From Aquamicrobium aerolatum DSM 21857 (lineage in GTDB: Bacteria > Pseudomonadota > Alphaproteobacteria > Rhizobiales > Rhizobiaceae), in NCBI RefSeq assembly GCF_900113935.1, contig NZ_FORF01000012.1:1-64000 (forward strand): a stretch of 64,000 bases of DNA, in the 5' to 3' direction. The notes beneath the pieces are model-generated. The model saw only the letters and a list, made by a program, of their open reading frames with translations. It made no database searches and was not told the origin of the DNA. Position 1 is the stretch's first letter. Each line of letters starts with the position of its first letter. Both the position numbers and the translations under genes were made by a program. Of the stretch, positions 25,855 to 37,879 are shown piece after piece.

Positions 25855-27402
25855 ATGTCACGCGACCGTTTTTACATCACCACAGCCATTTCCTATCCCA
25901 ACGGTAAGCCGCATATCGGCCATGCCTATGAGCTGATCGCGACGGACGCGCTTGCGCGTTTCCAGCGCCTCGACGGGAAGGACGTGATGTTCCTGACCGG
26001 TACGGACGAGCATGGCATCAAGATGCTGCAGACGGCGCGCAAGGAAGGCATCACGCCGCGTGAACTGGCCGACCGGAACTCAGACCAGTTCAAGCGCATG
26101 ACGCAGGTTCTGAACGCCTCGAATGATGACTTCATTCGCACGAGTGAGGAGCGCCATTACAAGGCCTCACAGGCGATCTGGAAGGCGATGGAGGCGAACG
26201 GCGACATCTACAAGGGTGGTTACGCCGGCTGGTACTCGGTGCGCGACGAAGCCTACTATGGCGAAGAAGAAACAGAAGTCCGCGAGGATGGTGTCCGCTA
26301 CGGTCCGCAGGGTTCGCCTGTCGAATGGGTCGAGGAAGAAAGCTACTTCTTCCGTCTGTCAGCTTATGGCGACCGTCTTCTGGCGCTTTATGAAGAGCAA
26401 CCTGGCTTTGTCGGCCCGGTCGAGCGCCGCAACGAGGTCGTTAGCTTCATCAAGTCCGGCCTGAAGGATCTGTCGGTCTCGCGCACGACATTCGACTGGG
26501 GCATTCCCGTTCCGGGCGATGAACGCCACGTGATGTATGTCTGGGTCGACGCCTTGACAAACTACATCACTGCAGCCGGCTATCCCGATGAAAATGCTGA
26601 CCTTTGGAAATATTGGCCGGCCGATGTTCATGTCATCGGCAAGGACATCACGCGCTTCCACGCCATCTATTGGCCAGCATTCCTGATGTCGGCTGGCATC
26701 CCGTTGCCCAAGCGCGTTTTCAGCCACGGCTTCCTGTTCAACCGCGGCGAGAAGATGTCGAAGTCGGTCGGCAACGTGATCGATCCGTTTTCGATGGTAG
26801 AAAATTACGGCCTCGATCAGGTGCGCTATTTCCTGCTGCGTGAAGTGCCGTTTGGCCAGGATGGCAGCTATAGCCACGAAGCGATCGTCAATCGCACCAA
26901 TGCCGATCTCACCAACGATCTCGGCAACCTTGCTCAACGTTCGCTGTCGATGATCGCCAAGAACTGCGGCGGCGTGGTGCCCCAGAAGGGCACCTTGCTC
27001 GATGTTGATCTGGCGATCCTCCAGCAGGCCGAGGAGGCGCTGGCGACTTCTCGCGAGGCGATGAAAACACAGGCGATCCATGTCGCCTTGGCTTCCGTTT
27101 TTGCCGTCGTGGCGGAAGCAAATCGCTATTTTGCAGGGCAGGAGCCTTGGGCGCTGAAGAAAAGCGACCCTGCCCGTATGGAAACTGTCCTGTGGACGAC
27201 GGCTGAAGTCGTGCGCCGCGTTTCAATTCAGTGCCAGCCCTACATGCCTGAATCATCGTCAAAACTGCTGGATCTGCTGGCGGTTTCTGCCGATGCGCGA
27301 AGCTTCTCGCATGTCAACGGCAACGAATTGACGTCCGGCACCCCACTTCCTGCGCCGCAAGGCGTGTTTCCACGCTATGTCGAACAGGAAACAGCGGACT
27401 GA
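25855..27402 (+). CDS. metG: Methionyl-tRNA synthetase
   Basis: The 515-residue enzyme starts [20 protein letters not shown]. The HIGH motif is HIGH at 20-23 and the KMSKS motif is at residues 300-304. It is the short form without a zinc-knuckle cluster and without the C-terminal tRNA-binding domain, as is common in Rhizobiales. It charges initiator and elongator tRNA-Met. The frame opens at 25804, but the conserved N-terminus fits the ATG at 25855. It belongs to the tmk-holB-metG-tatD operon. Confidence 0.95.
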   Translation: MSRDRFYITTAISYPNGKPHIGHAYELIATDALARFQRLDGKDVMFLTGTDEHGIKMLQTARKEGITPRELADRNSDQFKRMTQVLNASNDDFIRTSEERHYKASQAIWKAMEANGDIYKGGYAGWYSVRDEAYYGEEETEVREDGVRYGPQGSPVEWVEEESYFFRLSAYGDRLLALYEEQPGFVGPVERRNEVVSFIKSGLKDLSVSRTTFDWGIPVPGDERHVMYVWVDALTNYITAAGYPDENADLWKYWPADVHVIGKDITRFHAIYWPAFLMSAGIPLPKRVFSHGFLFNRGEKMSKSVGNVIDPFSMVENYGLDQVRYFLLREVPFGQDGSYSHEAIVNRTNADLTNDLGNLAQRSLSMIAKNCGGVVPQKGTLLDVDLAILQQAEEALATSREAMKTQAIHVALASVFAVVAEANRYFAGQEPWALKKSDPARMETVLWTTAEVVRRVSIQCQPYMPESSSKLLDLLAVSADARSFSHVNGNELTSGTPLPAPQGVFPRYVEQETAD

Positions 27403-27411
27403 CGGTCAAAG

Positions 27412-28203
27412 ATGCTGATTGATAGCCACTGCCATCTGGATTTTCCCGATTTTGTCGAGGAGCGCGACGCGATTGTCGCACGCGCCCTTGATGCCGGGGT
27501 AAGCCGGATGGTCACGATATGCACGCATGTGCGGCGTTTTTCGCAGATCGCGGCAATTGCCGAGGCCTATGAGCACGTCTATTGCTCGGTAGGCACGCAT
27601 CCACATAATGCCGGCGAAGAGCTTGACGTTACGACACAAGACCTCGTGAGTCTGGCGCAGCACCCCAAGGTCGTCGCGATCGGCGAGGCGGGTCTGGACT
27701 ATTATTACGACCGCGCGCCACGTGAGGCGCAGGCACAGGGATTGCGACGCCATATCGCCGCGGCTCGAGAAACCGGACTTCCGCTGGTGATCCACGCGCG
27801 CGATGCTGACGACGACATGATTGCAATTCTTGAAGATGAAACGGGGAAGGGTGCCTTCCCCTTCGTGCTTCATTGCTTCTCATCCGGGCTTGGTTTGGCG
27901 CAAGCTGGCCTTGCGCTCGGGGGCTACGTCTCGTTTTCCGGCATTCTCACATTCAAGCGATCAGAAGAACTGCGTGAAATTGCACGTCAGATACCACTTG
28001 ATCGCTTGCTGGTTGAAACGGATGCGCCTTTTCTGGCGCCGCAACCATATCGCGGCAAGCGGAACGAACCATCCTATGTCGTTGAAACCGCATATACTTT
28101 AGCCGAAACCGTTGGCGTTTCGCGTGAGCAGATAGCCACGGTCACTACGGACAATTTCTTCCGTCTTTTCTCCAAAATGCCGAATCCGGCTGCGCATGGC
28201 TGA
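27412..28203 (+). CDS. TatD family metal-dependent deoxyribonuclease
   Basis: The 263-residue TIM-barrel hydrolase starts MLIDSHCHLDFPDF, with the metal-binding HCH. It continues with GEAGLDYYYD, PLVIHARDADDD, LHCFSSGL and LVETDAPFLAP, all TatD metal or active-site motifs. TatD proteins act as 3'-5' exonucleases in DNA repair or turnover. The gene begins nine bases after metG and overlaps the next gene by eight bases. Confidence 0.92.
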   Translation: MLIDSHCHLDFPDFVEERDAIVARALDAGVSRMVTICTHVRRFSQIAAIAEAYEHVYCSVGTHPHNAGEELDVTTQDLVSLAQHPKVVAIGEAGLDYYYDRAPREAQAQGLRRHIAAARETGLPLVIHARDADDDMIAILEDETGKGAFPFVLHCFSSGLGLAQAGLALGGYVSFSGILTFKRSEELREIARQIPLDRLLVETDAPFLAPQPYRGKRNEPSYVVETAYTLAETVGVSREQIATVTTDNFFRLFSKMPNPAAHG

Positions 28204-29011
28204 CCGGCTGCGCCTTACGATCACGGGATGCGGGTCGTCGCCAGGCGTCCCTCGAATCATGGGTGATTGGGGAAATTGTGATCCATCAAATCCGAAGAAC
28301 CGTCGCACACGGGCGGCGGCGATCGTAGAGCGCATTTCGGATACGGGAGTTACGCGCGTCGCAATCGACACTGGTCCAGATTTCCGGCAGCAAATGCTGG
28401 CTGCCAACGTCGATCGCCTCGATGCTGTCGTTTATACACATGCACACGCAGACCACATTCACGGCATTGACGACCTGCGTGGCTATTTTCTGGCGCAACG
28501 CAAGCTCATCGACGTTTACGCCGACAAGCCGACACTTGAGCGCATCGACGCAGCGTTCGGCTATTGCTTCGCCACGCCACCCGGCAGCAGCTATCCACCG
28601 ATTGTCAGGGCAATCACGATTGCGCATGATGTGCCGTTTTCGGTTGACGGTCCCGGCGGACCGATCATTTTTGAACCGCTGACGCAGATGCATGGCGACA
28701 TCCTGTCTCTCGGATTCCGGATCGGTAATCTGGCGTACTGCTCAGACGTAAGTGCGTTTCCGGAAGAAACCGCTGCGCGGCTTCACGATCTCGACGTGCT
28801 GATCGTGGACGCATTGCAGTATCGCGAGCATCCCAGTCATTTTTCTTTGGCACAGGCTTTGGACTGGATCGAGCGCCTGAAACCACGTCGTGCCGTGTTG
28901 ACCCATATGCATATTCCGCTGGACTACGACACGGTCATGGCCGAAACGCCTGAACATGTGGAGCCAGCCTATGATGGGATGGTGATTGAACTTCCTTTTG
29001 CAAGCGATTGA
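28196..29011 (+). CDS. MBL-fold metallohydrolase (PhnP-like)
   Basis: The 271-residue protein has the metallo-beta-lactamase motif HAHADHIHGIDD, an upstream glycine-rich GCGSSPGVPR, DVSAFPEE for the bridging aspartate and LTHMHIPLDY for the last histidine. PhnP-type members are phosphodiesterases acting on cyclic ribose phosphates, but there is no phosphonate gene nearby, so the substrate is unknown. It is the last gene of the operon, overlapping tatD. It converges with metH. Confidence 0.88.
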   Translation: MADRLRLTITGCGSSPGVPRIMGDWGNCDPSNPKNRRTRAAAIVERISDTGVTRVAIDTGPDFRQQMLAANVDRLDAVVYTHAHADHIHGIDDLRGYFLAQRKLIDVYADKPTLERIDAAFGYCFATPPGSSYPPIVRAITIAHDVPFSVDGPGGPIIFEPLTQMHGDILSLGFRIGNLAYCSDVSAFPEETAARLHDLDVLIVDALQYREHPSHFSLAQALDWIERLKPRRAVLTHMHIPLDYDTVMAETPEHVEPAYDGMVIELPFASD

Positions 29012-29139
29012 TTTCGTTGCGGTGGAGCGTACGGAATGGTCTTCCTGAGGCCTCTGCTCATATCAGTAAGTTCCATAATCTATCTTATGCAATAATCTGG
29101 TGTTTTCCGGACGGCTCTCGTAACGCCGCCTGTTTGATG

Positions 29140-29168
29140 AAATCCCCGCCACACTGTACCGGGGATTT
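29140..29168. terminator. Hairpin between convergent genes
   Basis: AAATCCCCG and CGGGGATTT form a perfect 9-bp stem with an 11-base loop, halfway between the MBL gene and the 3' end of metH. It is symmetrical and could stop transcription from both sides; neither strand has a long T-tract. Confidence 0.55.
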
Positions 29169-29194
29169 CGAGAGTTCACCGCGTATCTGGAACT

Positions 29195-32100
29195 TTATTC
29201 TGCGGCTTGTGCGTAGCCTTCCGGCGTATAGTTCAGGATTGGCGCCAGCCAGCGTTCGGCATCAACGACATCCATCTTCTTTCGCACTGCATAATCCTCG
29301 ACCTGGTCGCGTTCGACCTTGGCGACGCCAAAGTAGTAACTTTCAGGATGCGACAGATACAGCCCGGACACAGAAGATCCCGGCCACATCGCCATGCTCT
29401 CTGTCAGCCCGACACCGATCTGGTTCTCAGCGTCCAGCAGCCTGAACAATGTGACCTTCTCCGTATGATCGGGCTGCGCCGGATAGCCGGGTGCCGGCCG
29501 TATACCCTTGTATGGCTCGTTGATGAGATCTTCAGCGCTAAACGCCTCCTCCGCAGCGTAGCCCCAAAGATCCTTGCGGACTATTTCGTGCATGCGCTCG
29601 GCAAAGGCTTCGGCAAAACGATCTGCCAGCGCCTTCACCAATATGGACGAGTAATCGTCATTTGCCCGCTCGAAACGCTCCGCGATTGCGACTTCCTCGA
29701 TACCAGCCGTCACGACGAACCCGCCTACGTAGTCCGCCTTGCCGCTTTCGGCGGGGGCGACGAAATCTGCCAGTGCCAGATTGGGCTTTCCTTCACGGCG
29801 CGGCAGCTGCTGGCGCAACGTGTGCAACGTTGCAAGCTCTTCCTGTCGCCCCTCGCCGGTGAATAGCCGGATATCGTCTTCAACCGCATTGGCTGGCCAA
29901 AATCCGACGACAGCTTTGGGCGCGAACCATTTCTCATCGATGATCTTCTTGAGCATCGCCTGCGCGTCCTCAAAGAGCTGTCGGGCTGCCTGGCCCTGCC
30001 TTTCATCATCAAGAATAGTTGGATAGCGCCCCTTCAGCTCCCAGGTCTGGAAAAACGGTGTCCAGTCGATATAGCCTGCGAGTTCCGCGAGATCCCATGT
30101 CTGAAATGTTCGCGTACCGGTGAATGACGGCTTTGGCGGGGTGTAGTTGCTCCAGTCGATCTTGTAGGCGTTGGCGCGCGCTTTGGCCAAGGGAAGGCGC
30201 TGTTTTTCGCGCTCTGAACGCTCATGCGCCTCCGTGACTTTCCTATATTCGGTGCGAAGTTCCTCCAGATAGTCCGGTTTCTGCTCTTCCGACAAAAGTG
30301 CCGAAACAACACCGACGGCACGGCTGGCATCGTTGACATGGACCGCCTGCCCGCGTTCATAGCGTGGATGAATTTTGACGGCGGTATGAACCCGGCTGGT
30401 CGTCGCCCCGCCGATCAGAAGCGGAATGTCGAAACCATCCCGTTCCATTTCCGCGGCAACATGCGCCATTTCGTCAAGCGACGGCGTAATCAGTCCCGAC
30501 AGCCCGATGATGTCGACTTTTTCGGCCTTGGCGGTTTCCAGGATTTTCGTCGCCGGCACCATCACGCCCAGATCGATGATCTCGTAGTTGTTGCAGGCCA
30601 ACACAACGCCGACAATATTCTTCCCGATATCGTGCACATCGCCTTTCACGGTGGCCATCAGGATCTTGCCAGCGCTCTGGCGTGCTTCACCGCCGCCTGC
30701 CAGCTTTTCTTCTTCCATGTAAGGAAGCAGCACCGCGACGGCTTGTTTCATGACGCGCGCGGATTTGACCACCTGAGGAAGGAACATCTTGCCGGAACCG
30801 AAAAGATCTCCGACGACGTTCATTCCCGCCATCAGCGGTCCTTCGATGACGTGTAGCGGTCGCTCGGCGTTCAGGCGCGCGTCTTCCGTGTCTTGCTCGA
30901 TGAACTCCGTGATGCCGTTGACAAGCGCGTGCTCCAACCGCTTCTCAACCGGCCATTCCCGCCAGGCCAGGTCGCGCTCCTTGGCTTCCTTGCCACCTGC
31001 CCCCTTGTAGCGTTCCGCCAGTTCGAGCAGCCGCTCGGTGGCTGTGCCGCCAGTCTTGGGCGTTCGGTTGAGAACGACGTCTTCGCATGCTTCGCGCAGC
31101 TCCGGATCGATGGATTCGTAGACGGCCAACTGGCCCGCATTGACAATGCCCATATCCATGCCGACCTGAATTGCATGGTAGAGGAATACAGCGTGCATTG
31201 CTTCGCGCACCGGTTCGTTGCCGCGAAACGAAAAGGACAGGTTCGATACGCCACCCGAAACATGGACATGCGGCAATGTCGCAATGATGTCGCGCGTCGC
31301 ATCAATGAAATCGACGCCGTAATTGTCATGCTCTTCAATCCCGGTTGCCACAGCAAACACATTCGGATCGAAGATGATGTCTTCCGGTGAGAACCCGGCT
31401 TTCTCGGTCAGCAACTTGTAGGCGCGGGTACAGATTTCGACCTTGCGCGCATGCGTGTCGGCCTGCCCCTGCTCGTCGAACGCCATGACCACGACGGCCG
31501 CGCCATACATCCGGCACAGACGAGCGTGATCAAGAAAGGCCTCCTCGCCTTCTTTCATCGAGATCGAGTTGACGATCGGCTTGCCTTGGACGCATTTCAG
31601 GCCGGCTTCGATGATGTCCCACTTCGATGAGTCGATCATGACCGGTACGCGCGCGATGTCCGGCTCGGTTGCGATCAGGTTCAAATACTCGACCATCGCC
31701 CGCTGAGAGTCGATCAGTCCCTCATCCATGTTGATGTCGATGATCTGCGCGCCATTCGCGACTTGGTCACGTGCGACGTCGAGCGCAGCGGAAAAGTCGC
31801 CTGCCGTGATCAGTTTCCTGAACTTTGCCGAGCCGGTAACATTGGTGCGCTCGCCCACATTGACGAACGGAATGTCCTTCGTCAGCGTGAATGGCTCAAG
31901 GCCAGAAAGCCGCATCTGTGGTTTTGACGTCACCACCGAACGAGGCTTGTGACGTGAAACGGCATCAGCAATGGCGCGGATGTGCTCCGGTGTGGAGCCG
32001 CAACATCCGCCAACGATATTGACCAGCCCCTCCCTCGCAAACTCCTCGATTTGACCGGCCATGAACTCTGCCGTCTCGTCATATTTTCCGAAAGCGTTCG

Positions 32101-32977
32101 GCAGGCCGGCGTTGGGATAGGCACAGGTAAGGGTGTCGGCAACGCTGGCGATCTCGGCGATGTGCGGCCGCATGGCGGCAGCGCCCAGCGCGCAGTTCAG
32201 TCCGACTGAAAATGGCTTTGCATGGCGGATGGAATGCCAGAAGGCAGTTGGCGTCTGACCTGTGAGCGTGCGGCCCGAAAGATCCGTGATCGTGCCGGAA
32301 ATCATCACCGGCAGGCGAACGCCCTTCTCAATGAAGATCTCTTCGGTCGCGAAGATCGCCGCCTTGGCATTGAGTGTGTCGAAGATCGTCTCGATCAGGA
32401 CCATATCCGCGCCGCCATCGATCAGGCCACGCAATTGCTCGGCATAGGCAAGCCGCAAATCGTCAAATGTGACCGCGCGATAGCCGGGATTGTTGACGTC
32501 TGGTGAGATCGACGCGGTGCGGTTTGTCGGTCCCAGCGCGCCGGCAACGAAACGGCGGCGTCCATCCTGCTGTTGCGCGCGGATCATTGCGCGCTTTGCC
32601 AGCCGTGCGCCATCTCGGTTCAGCTCATAGACGAACTCTTCCATGCCGTAGTCGGCTTGTGCGATCGTCGTGGATGAAAACGTGTTGGTCTCCACGATGT
32701 CGGCGCCGGCCATGGCATAGTTGTATTGAATCTCCTCGATCAGTTTGGGCTGCGTGAGAATCAGGAGATCGTTGTTGCCTTGCTGATGGCAAGCGCACCC
32801 GCCGAACCGATCACCCCGGAAGTGGTCCTCGCCAAGCCCGAGATCCTGGATCTGCGTCCCCATCGCCCCATCAAGAATCAAAATGCGTTCACGCGCAGCT
32901 TCGGCAAGCGCTGCGAAAACATCAGATCCGTCCGACTTGGGAGTAACGGGACCGAGAATCTCATCGATAGAGGACAT
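29195..32977 (-). CDS. metH: Cobalamin-dependent methionine synthase
   Basis: The 1260-residue enzyme is full length. In order it has a homocysteine-binding barrel with zinc ligands ([16 protein letters not shown]), a pterin-binding barrel ([16 protein letters not shown]), a cap and B12-binding domain with [10 protein letters not shown] carrying the cobalt-ligating histidine, and an activation domain ([19 protein letters not shown]) that binds AdoMet. It transfers the methyl group of methyltetrahydrofolate to homocysteine. It is monocistronic, with a palindrome just upstream that probably controls it. Confidence 0.97.
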   Translation of the reverse strand: MSSIDEILGPVTPKSDGSDVFAALAEAARERILILDGAMGTQIQDLGLGEDHFRGDRFGGCACHQQGNNDLLILTQPKLIEEIQYNYAMAGADIVETNTFSSTTIAQADYGMEEFVYELNRDGARLAKRAMIRAQQQDGRRRFVAGALGPTNRTASISPDVNNPGYRAVTFDDLRLAYAEQLRGLIDGGADMVLIETIFDTLNAKAAIFATEEIFIEKGVRLPVMISGTITDLSGRTLTGQTPTAFWHSIRHAKPFSVGLNCALGAAAMRPHIAEIASVADTLTCAYPNAGLPNAFGKYDETAEFMAGQIEEFAREGLVNIVGGCCGSTPEHIRAIADAVSRHKPRSVVTSKPQMRLSGLEPFTLTKDIPFVNVGERTNVTGSAKFRKLITAGDFSAALDVARDQVANGAQIIDINMDEGLIDSQRAMVEYLNLIATEPDIARVPVMIDSSKWDIIEAGLKCVQGKPIVNSISMKEGEEAFLDHARLCRMYGAAVVVMAFDEQGQADTHARKVEICTRAYKLLTEKAGFSPEDIIFDPNVFAVATGIEEHDNYGVDFIDATRDIIATLPHVHVSGGVSNLSFSFRGNEPVREAMHAVFLYHAIQVGMDMGIVNAGQLAVYESIDPELREACEDVVLNRTPKTGGTATERLLELAERYKGAGGKEAKERDLAWREWPVEKRLEHALVNGITEFIEQDTEDARLNAERPLHVIEGPLMAGMNVVGDLFGSGKMFLPQVVKSARVMKQAVAVLLPYMEEEKLAGGGEARQSAGKILMATVKGDVHDIGKNIVGVVLACNNYEIIDLGVMVPATKILETAKAEKVDIIGLSGLITPSLDEMAHVAAEMERDGFDIPLLIGGATTSRVHTAVKIHPRYERGQAVHVNDASRAVGVVSALLSEEQKPDYLEELRTEYRKVTEAHERSEREKQRLPLAKARANAYKIDWSNYTPPKPSFTGTRTFQTWDLAELAGYIDWTPFFQTWELKGRYPTILDDERQGQAARQLFEDAQAMLKKIIDEKWFAPKAVVGFWPANAVEDDIRLFTGEGRQEELATLHTLRQQLPRREGKPNLALADFVAPAESGKADYVGGFVVTAGIEEVAIAERFERANDDYSSILVKALADRFAEAFAERMHEIVRKDLWGYAAEEAFSAEDLINEPYKGIRPAPGYPAQPDHTEKVTLFRLLDAENQIGVGLTESMAMWPGSSVSGLYLSHPESYYFGVAKVERDQVEDYAVRKKMDVVDAERWLAPILNYTPEGYAQAAE

Positions 32978-33013
32978 GAATGGACTTTCTGTGGGATTTC
33001 TCCAGCAGAATTC

Positions 33014-33033
33014 ACATAAAGATATCCTTATGT
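33014..33033 (-). promoter_or_regulatory. Near-perfect palindrome at the metH promoter
   Basis: ACATAAAGATATCCTTATGT is a 20-bp palindrome with one mismatch, 37-56 bp upstream of the metH start, in the 63-bp gap after the LysR gene. Methionine genes of alphaproteobacteria are often controlled by ArsR-family sensors of S-adenosylhomocysteine or AdoMet that bind palindromes with a GATATC-like centre; assignment to such a regulator is inference. The gap is too short for a full AdoMet riboswitch. Confidence 0.5.
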
Positions 33034-33040
33034 CAACATT

Positions 33041-33964
33041 TCATGTGACTTGTCGGATGTTTCCTGTCGCCTGCGCATGCGTCCCAAACCCTTCCAGCCA
33101 ATTGCGAAACGCAACGAATGCCTCGATCTCTAGGCTGTGTGCTGGAAAGATGAGGGAGTAAGGCGAGCTCACGACCAATCTCCGCTCCGAGGCCATGATC
33201 AGGCGCCCTGCCGCTATTTCCGGCTCGACAAGCACCTCAGGCACCAATGCGACGCCGAGTGCCGAAATCGCTGCCCCGATTACCATGTCGAAATGCTCGA
33301 AGCGTGGTCCGCGCAGAATGGAGCGAGGGTCATTGCCGGCATCCCTGAACCAATCCAGCCAAAGACTGGGGCGCGTCGTTTGTTGTAGCAAAGGGAAGCG
33401 TGACAGCTCTTCGTCGCTCGGAAGGTGCTGCCCGCCTAGCAGATCCGGTGAAATTGCGACCACCAGCCGCTCTTCCATCAGCGGCAGCAATTCGGTGTTG
33501 GCTGGCCGCAGATTGCTTCTCTGGATCGCCGCATCAAAAGGCTCGTTGTCGAAGTCAATCGCTTCAAGGCGGGATACAATGTCGAAGGTGACATCCGGAG
33601 CGATCAATCGAAATTCACGCAACCTTGGAATGAGCCAGCGCGAGGCAAATGTTGGCAGCACCGCCAGGCGCAGCACTTCGCTCTGGCCGCCGAAAGCCAT
33701 CACTCCCACCGCTGCCTGGTTCAGTTCATGCAAAATTCGTTCGGCGTCGCGCCGAAACGCCCTGCCCGCGTCTGACAATACGAGCCTCTGCTTCACCCTG
33801 CGGAAAAGCAACACGCCGAGCCGATCTTCAAGTGTTCCCAGTGAGCGACTGACGGCGCTTTGTGTCAGGTTCAGTTCGTCAGCCGCGCGTGTGGTGGAAC
33901 CTGTGCGGGCGCAGGCGGCGAAGGCATGAAGCTCGCCAATCGTAGGGATATGAGTATCGCGCAT
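33041..33964 (-). CDS. LysR-type transcriptional regulator
   Basis: The 307-residue protein has an N-terminal winged helix (FAACARTGSTTRAADELNLT, QSAVSRSLGTLEDRLGVLLF) and a periplasmic-binding-like effector domain from ~90. It resembles the GcvA branch. It is divergent from glutaryl-CoA dehydrogenase across a 127-bp gap with a T-N11-A palindrome, so that gene is its probable target, with an intermediate of lysine or glutarate breakdown as possible inducer. The ATG at 33964 is unambiguous. Confidence 0.9.
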   Translation of the reverse strand: MRDTHIPTIGELHAFAACARTGSTTRAADELNLTQSAVSRSLGTLEDRLGVLLFRRVKQRLVLSDAGRAFRRDAERILHELNQAAVGVMAFGGQSEVLRLAVLPTFASRWLIPRLREFRLIAPDVTFDIVSRLEAIDFDNEPFDAAIQRSNLRPANTELLPLMEERLVVAISPDLLGGQHLPSDEELSRFPLLQQTTRPSLWLDWFRDAGNDPRSILRGPRFEHFDMVIGAAISALGVALVPEVLVEPEIAAGRLIMASERRLVVSSPYSLIFPAHSLEIEAFVAFRNWLEGFGTHAQATGNIRQVT

Positions 33965-33979
33965 GAAACTTTTCTAATT

Positions 33980-33994
33980 ATGAGCAATCCTCAT
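33980..33994. promoter_or_regulatory. LysR box (T-N11-A) between lysR and gcdH
   Basis: ATGAG-CAATC-CTCAT is a perfect inverted repeat that satisfies the T-N11-A rule for LysR-type regulators. It lies 16 bp before the regulator start and about 100 bp before gcdH, the usual position for activation of the divergent gene and autorepression. Confidence 0.6.
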
Positions 33995-34091
33995 TACCAT
34001 GACAGCATTGCTCGTTGGAAACCAGCCGTCGACCGTGGTATGCGGAACGCCATCTAGTGCAACAAACCTGCAACATACCTGGAGGGACCGC

Positions 34092-35315
<1,224 letters not shown>

Positions 35316-35393
35316 TAGCGAACCGGGCGGCGTAGACATCGCCGCCGTCACGCATTACCTCTCGGGGCGAAAATGTCGTCCCGAGAGTCCCAT

Positions 35394-36239
35394 ATGAAGC
35401 CTTCCAGAGATATTTCGCGCCTGATCGAGATCATGGCAGCGCTGCGCGACCGCGACACTGGTTGCCCGTGGGACATCGAACAGGACTTCAAGTCCATCGC
35501 CCCCTACACCATTGAAGAGGCCTATGAAGTTGCCGATGCGATCCAGCGCGGCGACCGTGACGACCTTCGCGATGAACTGGGCGACCTTTTGTTGCAGGTC
35601 GTTTATCATGCCCGCATGGCCGAGGAAGAAGGCTCTTTCTCATTTGGCGACGTTGTAGAGGCTGTCACCAGAAAGATGATCCGTCGTCACCCCCATGTGT
35701 TCGGGGATGAAGATGCGCGCAGCGCTGGCATGGCCAAGGGGATGTGGGAGATCATCAAGGCGGAGGAGCGGGCGGAAAAGCATGCTGCTCGCATTGCCCG
35801 CGGCCTGCCGCCAGAAGACCATGGCGCCGGCTATCTGGACGGGATACCGCTGGTGCAACCTGCCCTCACCCGAGCGCTGAAAATTCAGCAAAAGGCGGCG
35901 CGGGTCGGTTTCGACTGGAAAGAAGCCGCGCCGATTCTCGACAAGATCGAAGAGGAAATCTCCGAGTTACGCGAGGCCATCGCGTCCAGTGATACGCTGC
36001 ACGTTGCCGAAGAATACGGCGACACGCTCTTTGCGCTGGTCAACTTCGGACGTCATCTTGAACTTGACCCGGAAGAAGCGCTGCGTCGCACCAACGACAA
36101 GTTCCGCGATCGCTTCCATTACATCGAAACGAAGCTTGCCGCGCAGGGCCGCGCATTGGGTAGCGCGACCCTCGATGAGATGGAAGAGCTGTGGCAGGAA
36201 GCCAAGACCGGCATTCTGAAAGATCGTGACGCGCTTTAG
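35394..36239 (+). CDS. mazG: Nucleoside triphosphate pyrophosphohydrolase
   Basis: The 281-residue protein has two MazG domains. The first contains CPWDIEQDFKSIAPYTIEEA and the metal-binding EAYEVADAI...DELGDLLLQV. The second contains IEEEISELREAI and EEYGDTLFALVNFGRHL. It hydrolyses non-canonical and canonical NTPs to NMP and pyrophosphate. The ATG at 35394 fits the family start. The stop overlaps hflX, which is read from the other strand, by four bases. Confidence 0.93.
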   Translation: MKPSRDISRLIEIMAALRDRDTGCPWDIEQDFKSIAPYTIEEAYEVADAIQRGDRDDLRDELGDLLLQVVYHARMAEEEGSFSFGDVVEAVTRKMIRRHPHVFGDEDARSAGMAKGMWEIIKAEERAEKHAARIARGLPPEDHGAGYLDGIPLVQPALTRALKIQQKAARVGFDWKEAAPILDKIEEEISELREAIASSDTLHVAEEYGDTLFALVNFGRHLELDPEEALRRTNDKFRDRFHYIETKLAAQGRALGSATLDEMEELWQEAKTGILKDRDAL

Positions 36240-37630
36240 CCCGCGTTCTTGCCGAACCGCTCAACGATCTCCTCGCGCACCGCTTCGGTCACACGCAGAG
36301 ACAGGTCGATGCCGCCGTCGTCGCGGTCGGCGCGGGCCAGCACCGAGCTGTTGCGATAGAGCCAGTCGATTTCGCCGGCACGTGCCGCATCGAGCGAAAC
36401 ATTCATCGTCACGAGGCTTCCGGCAATCCGCTCTTCGATCAGGGTCGCCAGACGATCAACGCCCTCGCCCGACATCGCGGAGATCGCTGCCGGATGACGC
36501 GCGCCGGGCTCACCTTCGGCAAGGTTGTCTCGCGCGGACGCGTCCAGAAGATCAACTTTGTTCCAGACTTCCAGCACACGGCGTTCGTCGCTCGCATCAA
36601 CGCCCAGATCGTGGAGAATGCGCTCGACATCTTCTGATTGCGCGACTGTATCCGGGTCCGAAATGTCTCGCAGGTGGATGATCAGGTCGGCTTCCACCAC
36701 CTCTTCCAGCGTCGCACGAAATGCCGCGACGAGATGTGTCGGCAGGTCCGAGATGAATCCCACCGTGTCCGACAGGATGATCATCGTGCCATGTGGCAGG
36801 CGCACGCGGCGCAATGTCGGGTCGAGCGTTGCAAACAACATGTCCTCGGCCATCACCTCGGCGCCGGTCATGCGGTTGAACAGCGTTGATTTGCCAGCGT
36901 TCGTATATCCGACAATTGCGACAATCGGATAAGGCACCTTGCGGCGCTTGGAGCGGTGGAGATCCCGTGTGCGGCGGACCGTTTCCAGCTCCCGCTTCAG
37001 TTTGACGATCTTGTCCTGCAACGCACGGCGGTCGGCTTCGATCTGGGTTTCGCCCGGACCGCCGAGAAAGCCTGCACCGCCGCGCTGACGCTCAAGGTGA
37101 GTCCAGCTGCGAACAAGTCGGCCCTTCTGGTAGTTTAGATGCGCCAGTTCGACCTGCAGCGTGCCTTCACGCGTGCGGGCGCGTCGGCCGAAAATTTCAA
37201 GAATGATCCCCGTGCGGTCCAGCACCTTGGCGTCGAGCGCCTTTTCGAGGTTGCGCTGCTGGACCGGTGTCAGGGGATGGTCGACGAAGACCAGCTCTGC
37301 CGAGGTCTCTTCGACGAGCGCAGCAAGCTCTTCAAGCTTCCCGCTTCCCAGCAAGGTCGCCGGACGAGGATCGTTGACCATCACGATCTCGCTGTGAACC
37401 GTCTCCAGGTCGATCGCGCCTGCCAGGCCGATGGCCTCATCAAGGCGCGCCTGCGGCGAACGCAGCGGCTTTGGACGGGTTTGGCTCGCTTCCTCGGCGA
37501 CCTGCCGCGGCAACCGTGTCAGGACCGGCACGATGATGATCGCGCGCGCGGTCGCTTCCGGACGCAATTCAGCGCCCTCCGCTCCTTCGGAGCGGTGGCG
37601 CTTTGGCGTGGACTTCTTGTCTTGTGTCAA
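36236..37630 (-). CDS. hflX: Ribosome-associated GTPase HflX
   Basis: The 464-residue protein has the HflX N-terminal domain (RPATLLGSGKLEELAALVEE, VFVDHPLTPVQQRNLEKAL) and the RTREGTLQVELAHLNYQKGR segment. The GTPase domain has VGYTNAGKSTLFNRMTG, DTVGFI and the NKVDLLD motif. It splits stalled or stress-damaged ribosomes. The start is TTG at 37630, directly after the hfq stop (TGATTG), with no ATG for ~80 residues, so translation is coupled to hfq. The hfq-hflX pair is conserved. Confidence 0.93.
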   Translation of the reverse strand: MTQDKKSTPKRHRSEGAEGAELRPEATARAIIIVPVLTRLPRQVAEEASQTRPKPLRSPQARLDEAIGLAGAIDLETVHSEIVMVNDPRPATLLGSGKLEELAALVEETSAELVFVDHPLTPVQQRNLEKALDAKVLDRTGIILEIFGRRARTREGTLQVELAHLNYQKGRLVRSWTHLERQRGGAGFLGGPGETQIEADRRALQDKIVKLKRELETVRRTRDLHRSKRRKVPYPIVAIVGYTNAGKSTLFNRMTGAEVMAEDMLFATLDPTLRRVRLPHGTMIILSDTVGFISDLPTHLVAAFRATLEEVVEADLIIHLRDISDPDTVAQSEDVERILHDLGVDASDERRVLEVWNKVDLLDASARDNLAEGEPGARHPAAISAMSGEGVDRLATLIEERIAGSLVTMNVSLDAARAGEIDWLYRNSSVLARADRDDGGIDLSLRVTEAVREEIVERFGKNAG

Positions 37631-37879
37631 TCAGGCGTCCCGGCCGCCATCTTCACCGTCAAACATCTGGACCGGCTGGCTCGGCATGATGGTCGAGATG
37701 GCATGCTTGTAGACGAGCTGCGAATGTCCGTCCCGGCGCAGAAGTACGCAGAAATTGTCAAACGAAGTGACGACACCGGTCAGCTTCACGCCGTTGATCA
37801 GAAAAATTGTAAGTGGATTCTTGCTCTTACGAACAGAATTAAGGAAAACATCCTGCAGATTTTGCGTCCGTTCCGCCAT
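37631..37879 (-). CDS. hfq: RNA chaperone Hfq
   Basis: The 82-residue protein starts [20 protein letters not shown]. It has the Sm1 motif ([20 protein letters not shown]) and the Sm2 motif with YKHAIS, the RNA-binding signature. It forms hexamers that pair small RNAs with mRNAs. An upstream open frame exists, but the ATG at 37879 gives the family length. The 142-bp gap upstream probably contains its own promoter. It is directly followed by hflX. Confidence 0.97.
   Translation of the reverse strand: MAERTQNLQDVFLNSVRKSKNPLTIFLINGVKLTGVVTSFDNFCVLLRRDGHSQLVYKHAISTIMPSQPVQMFDGEDGGRDA

Noticed and set aside
32978-33040. AdoMet riboswitch before metH
   Set aside because: The gap is only 63 bp and is dominated by a 20-bp palindrome, more like a protein operator; no riboswitch core was seen.
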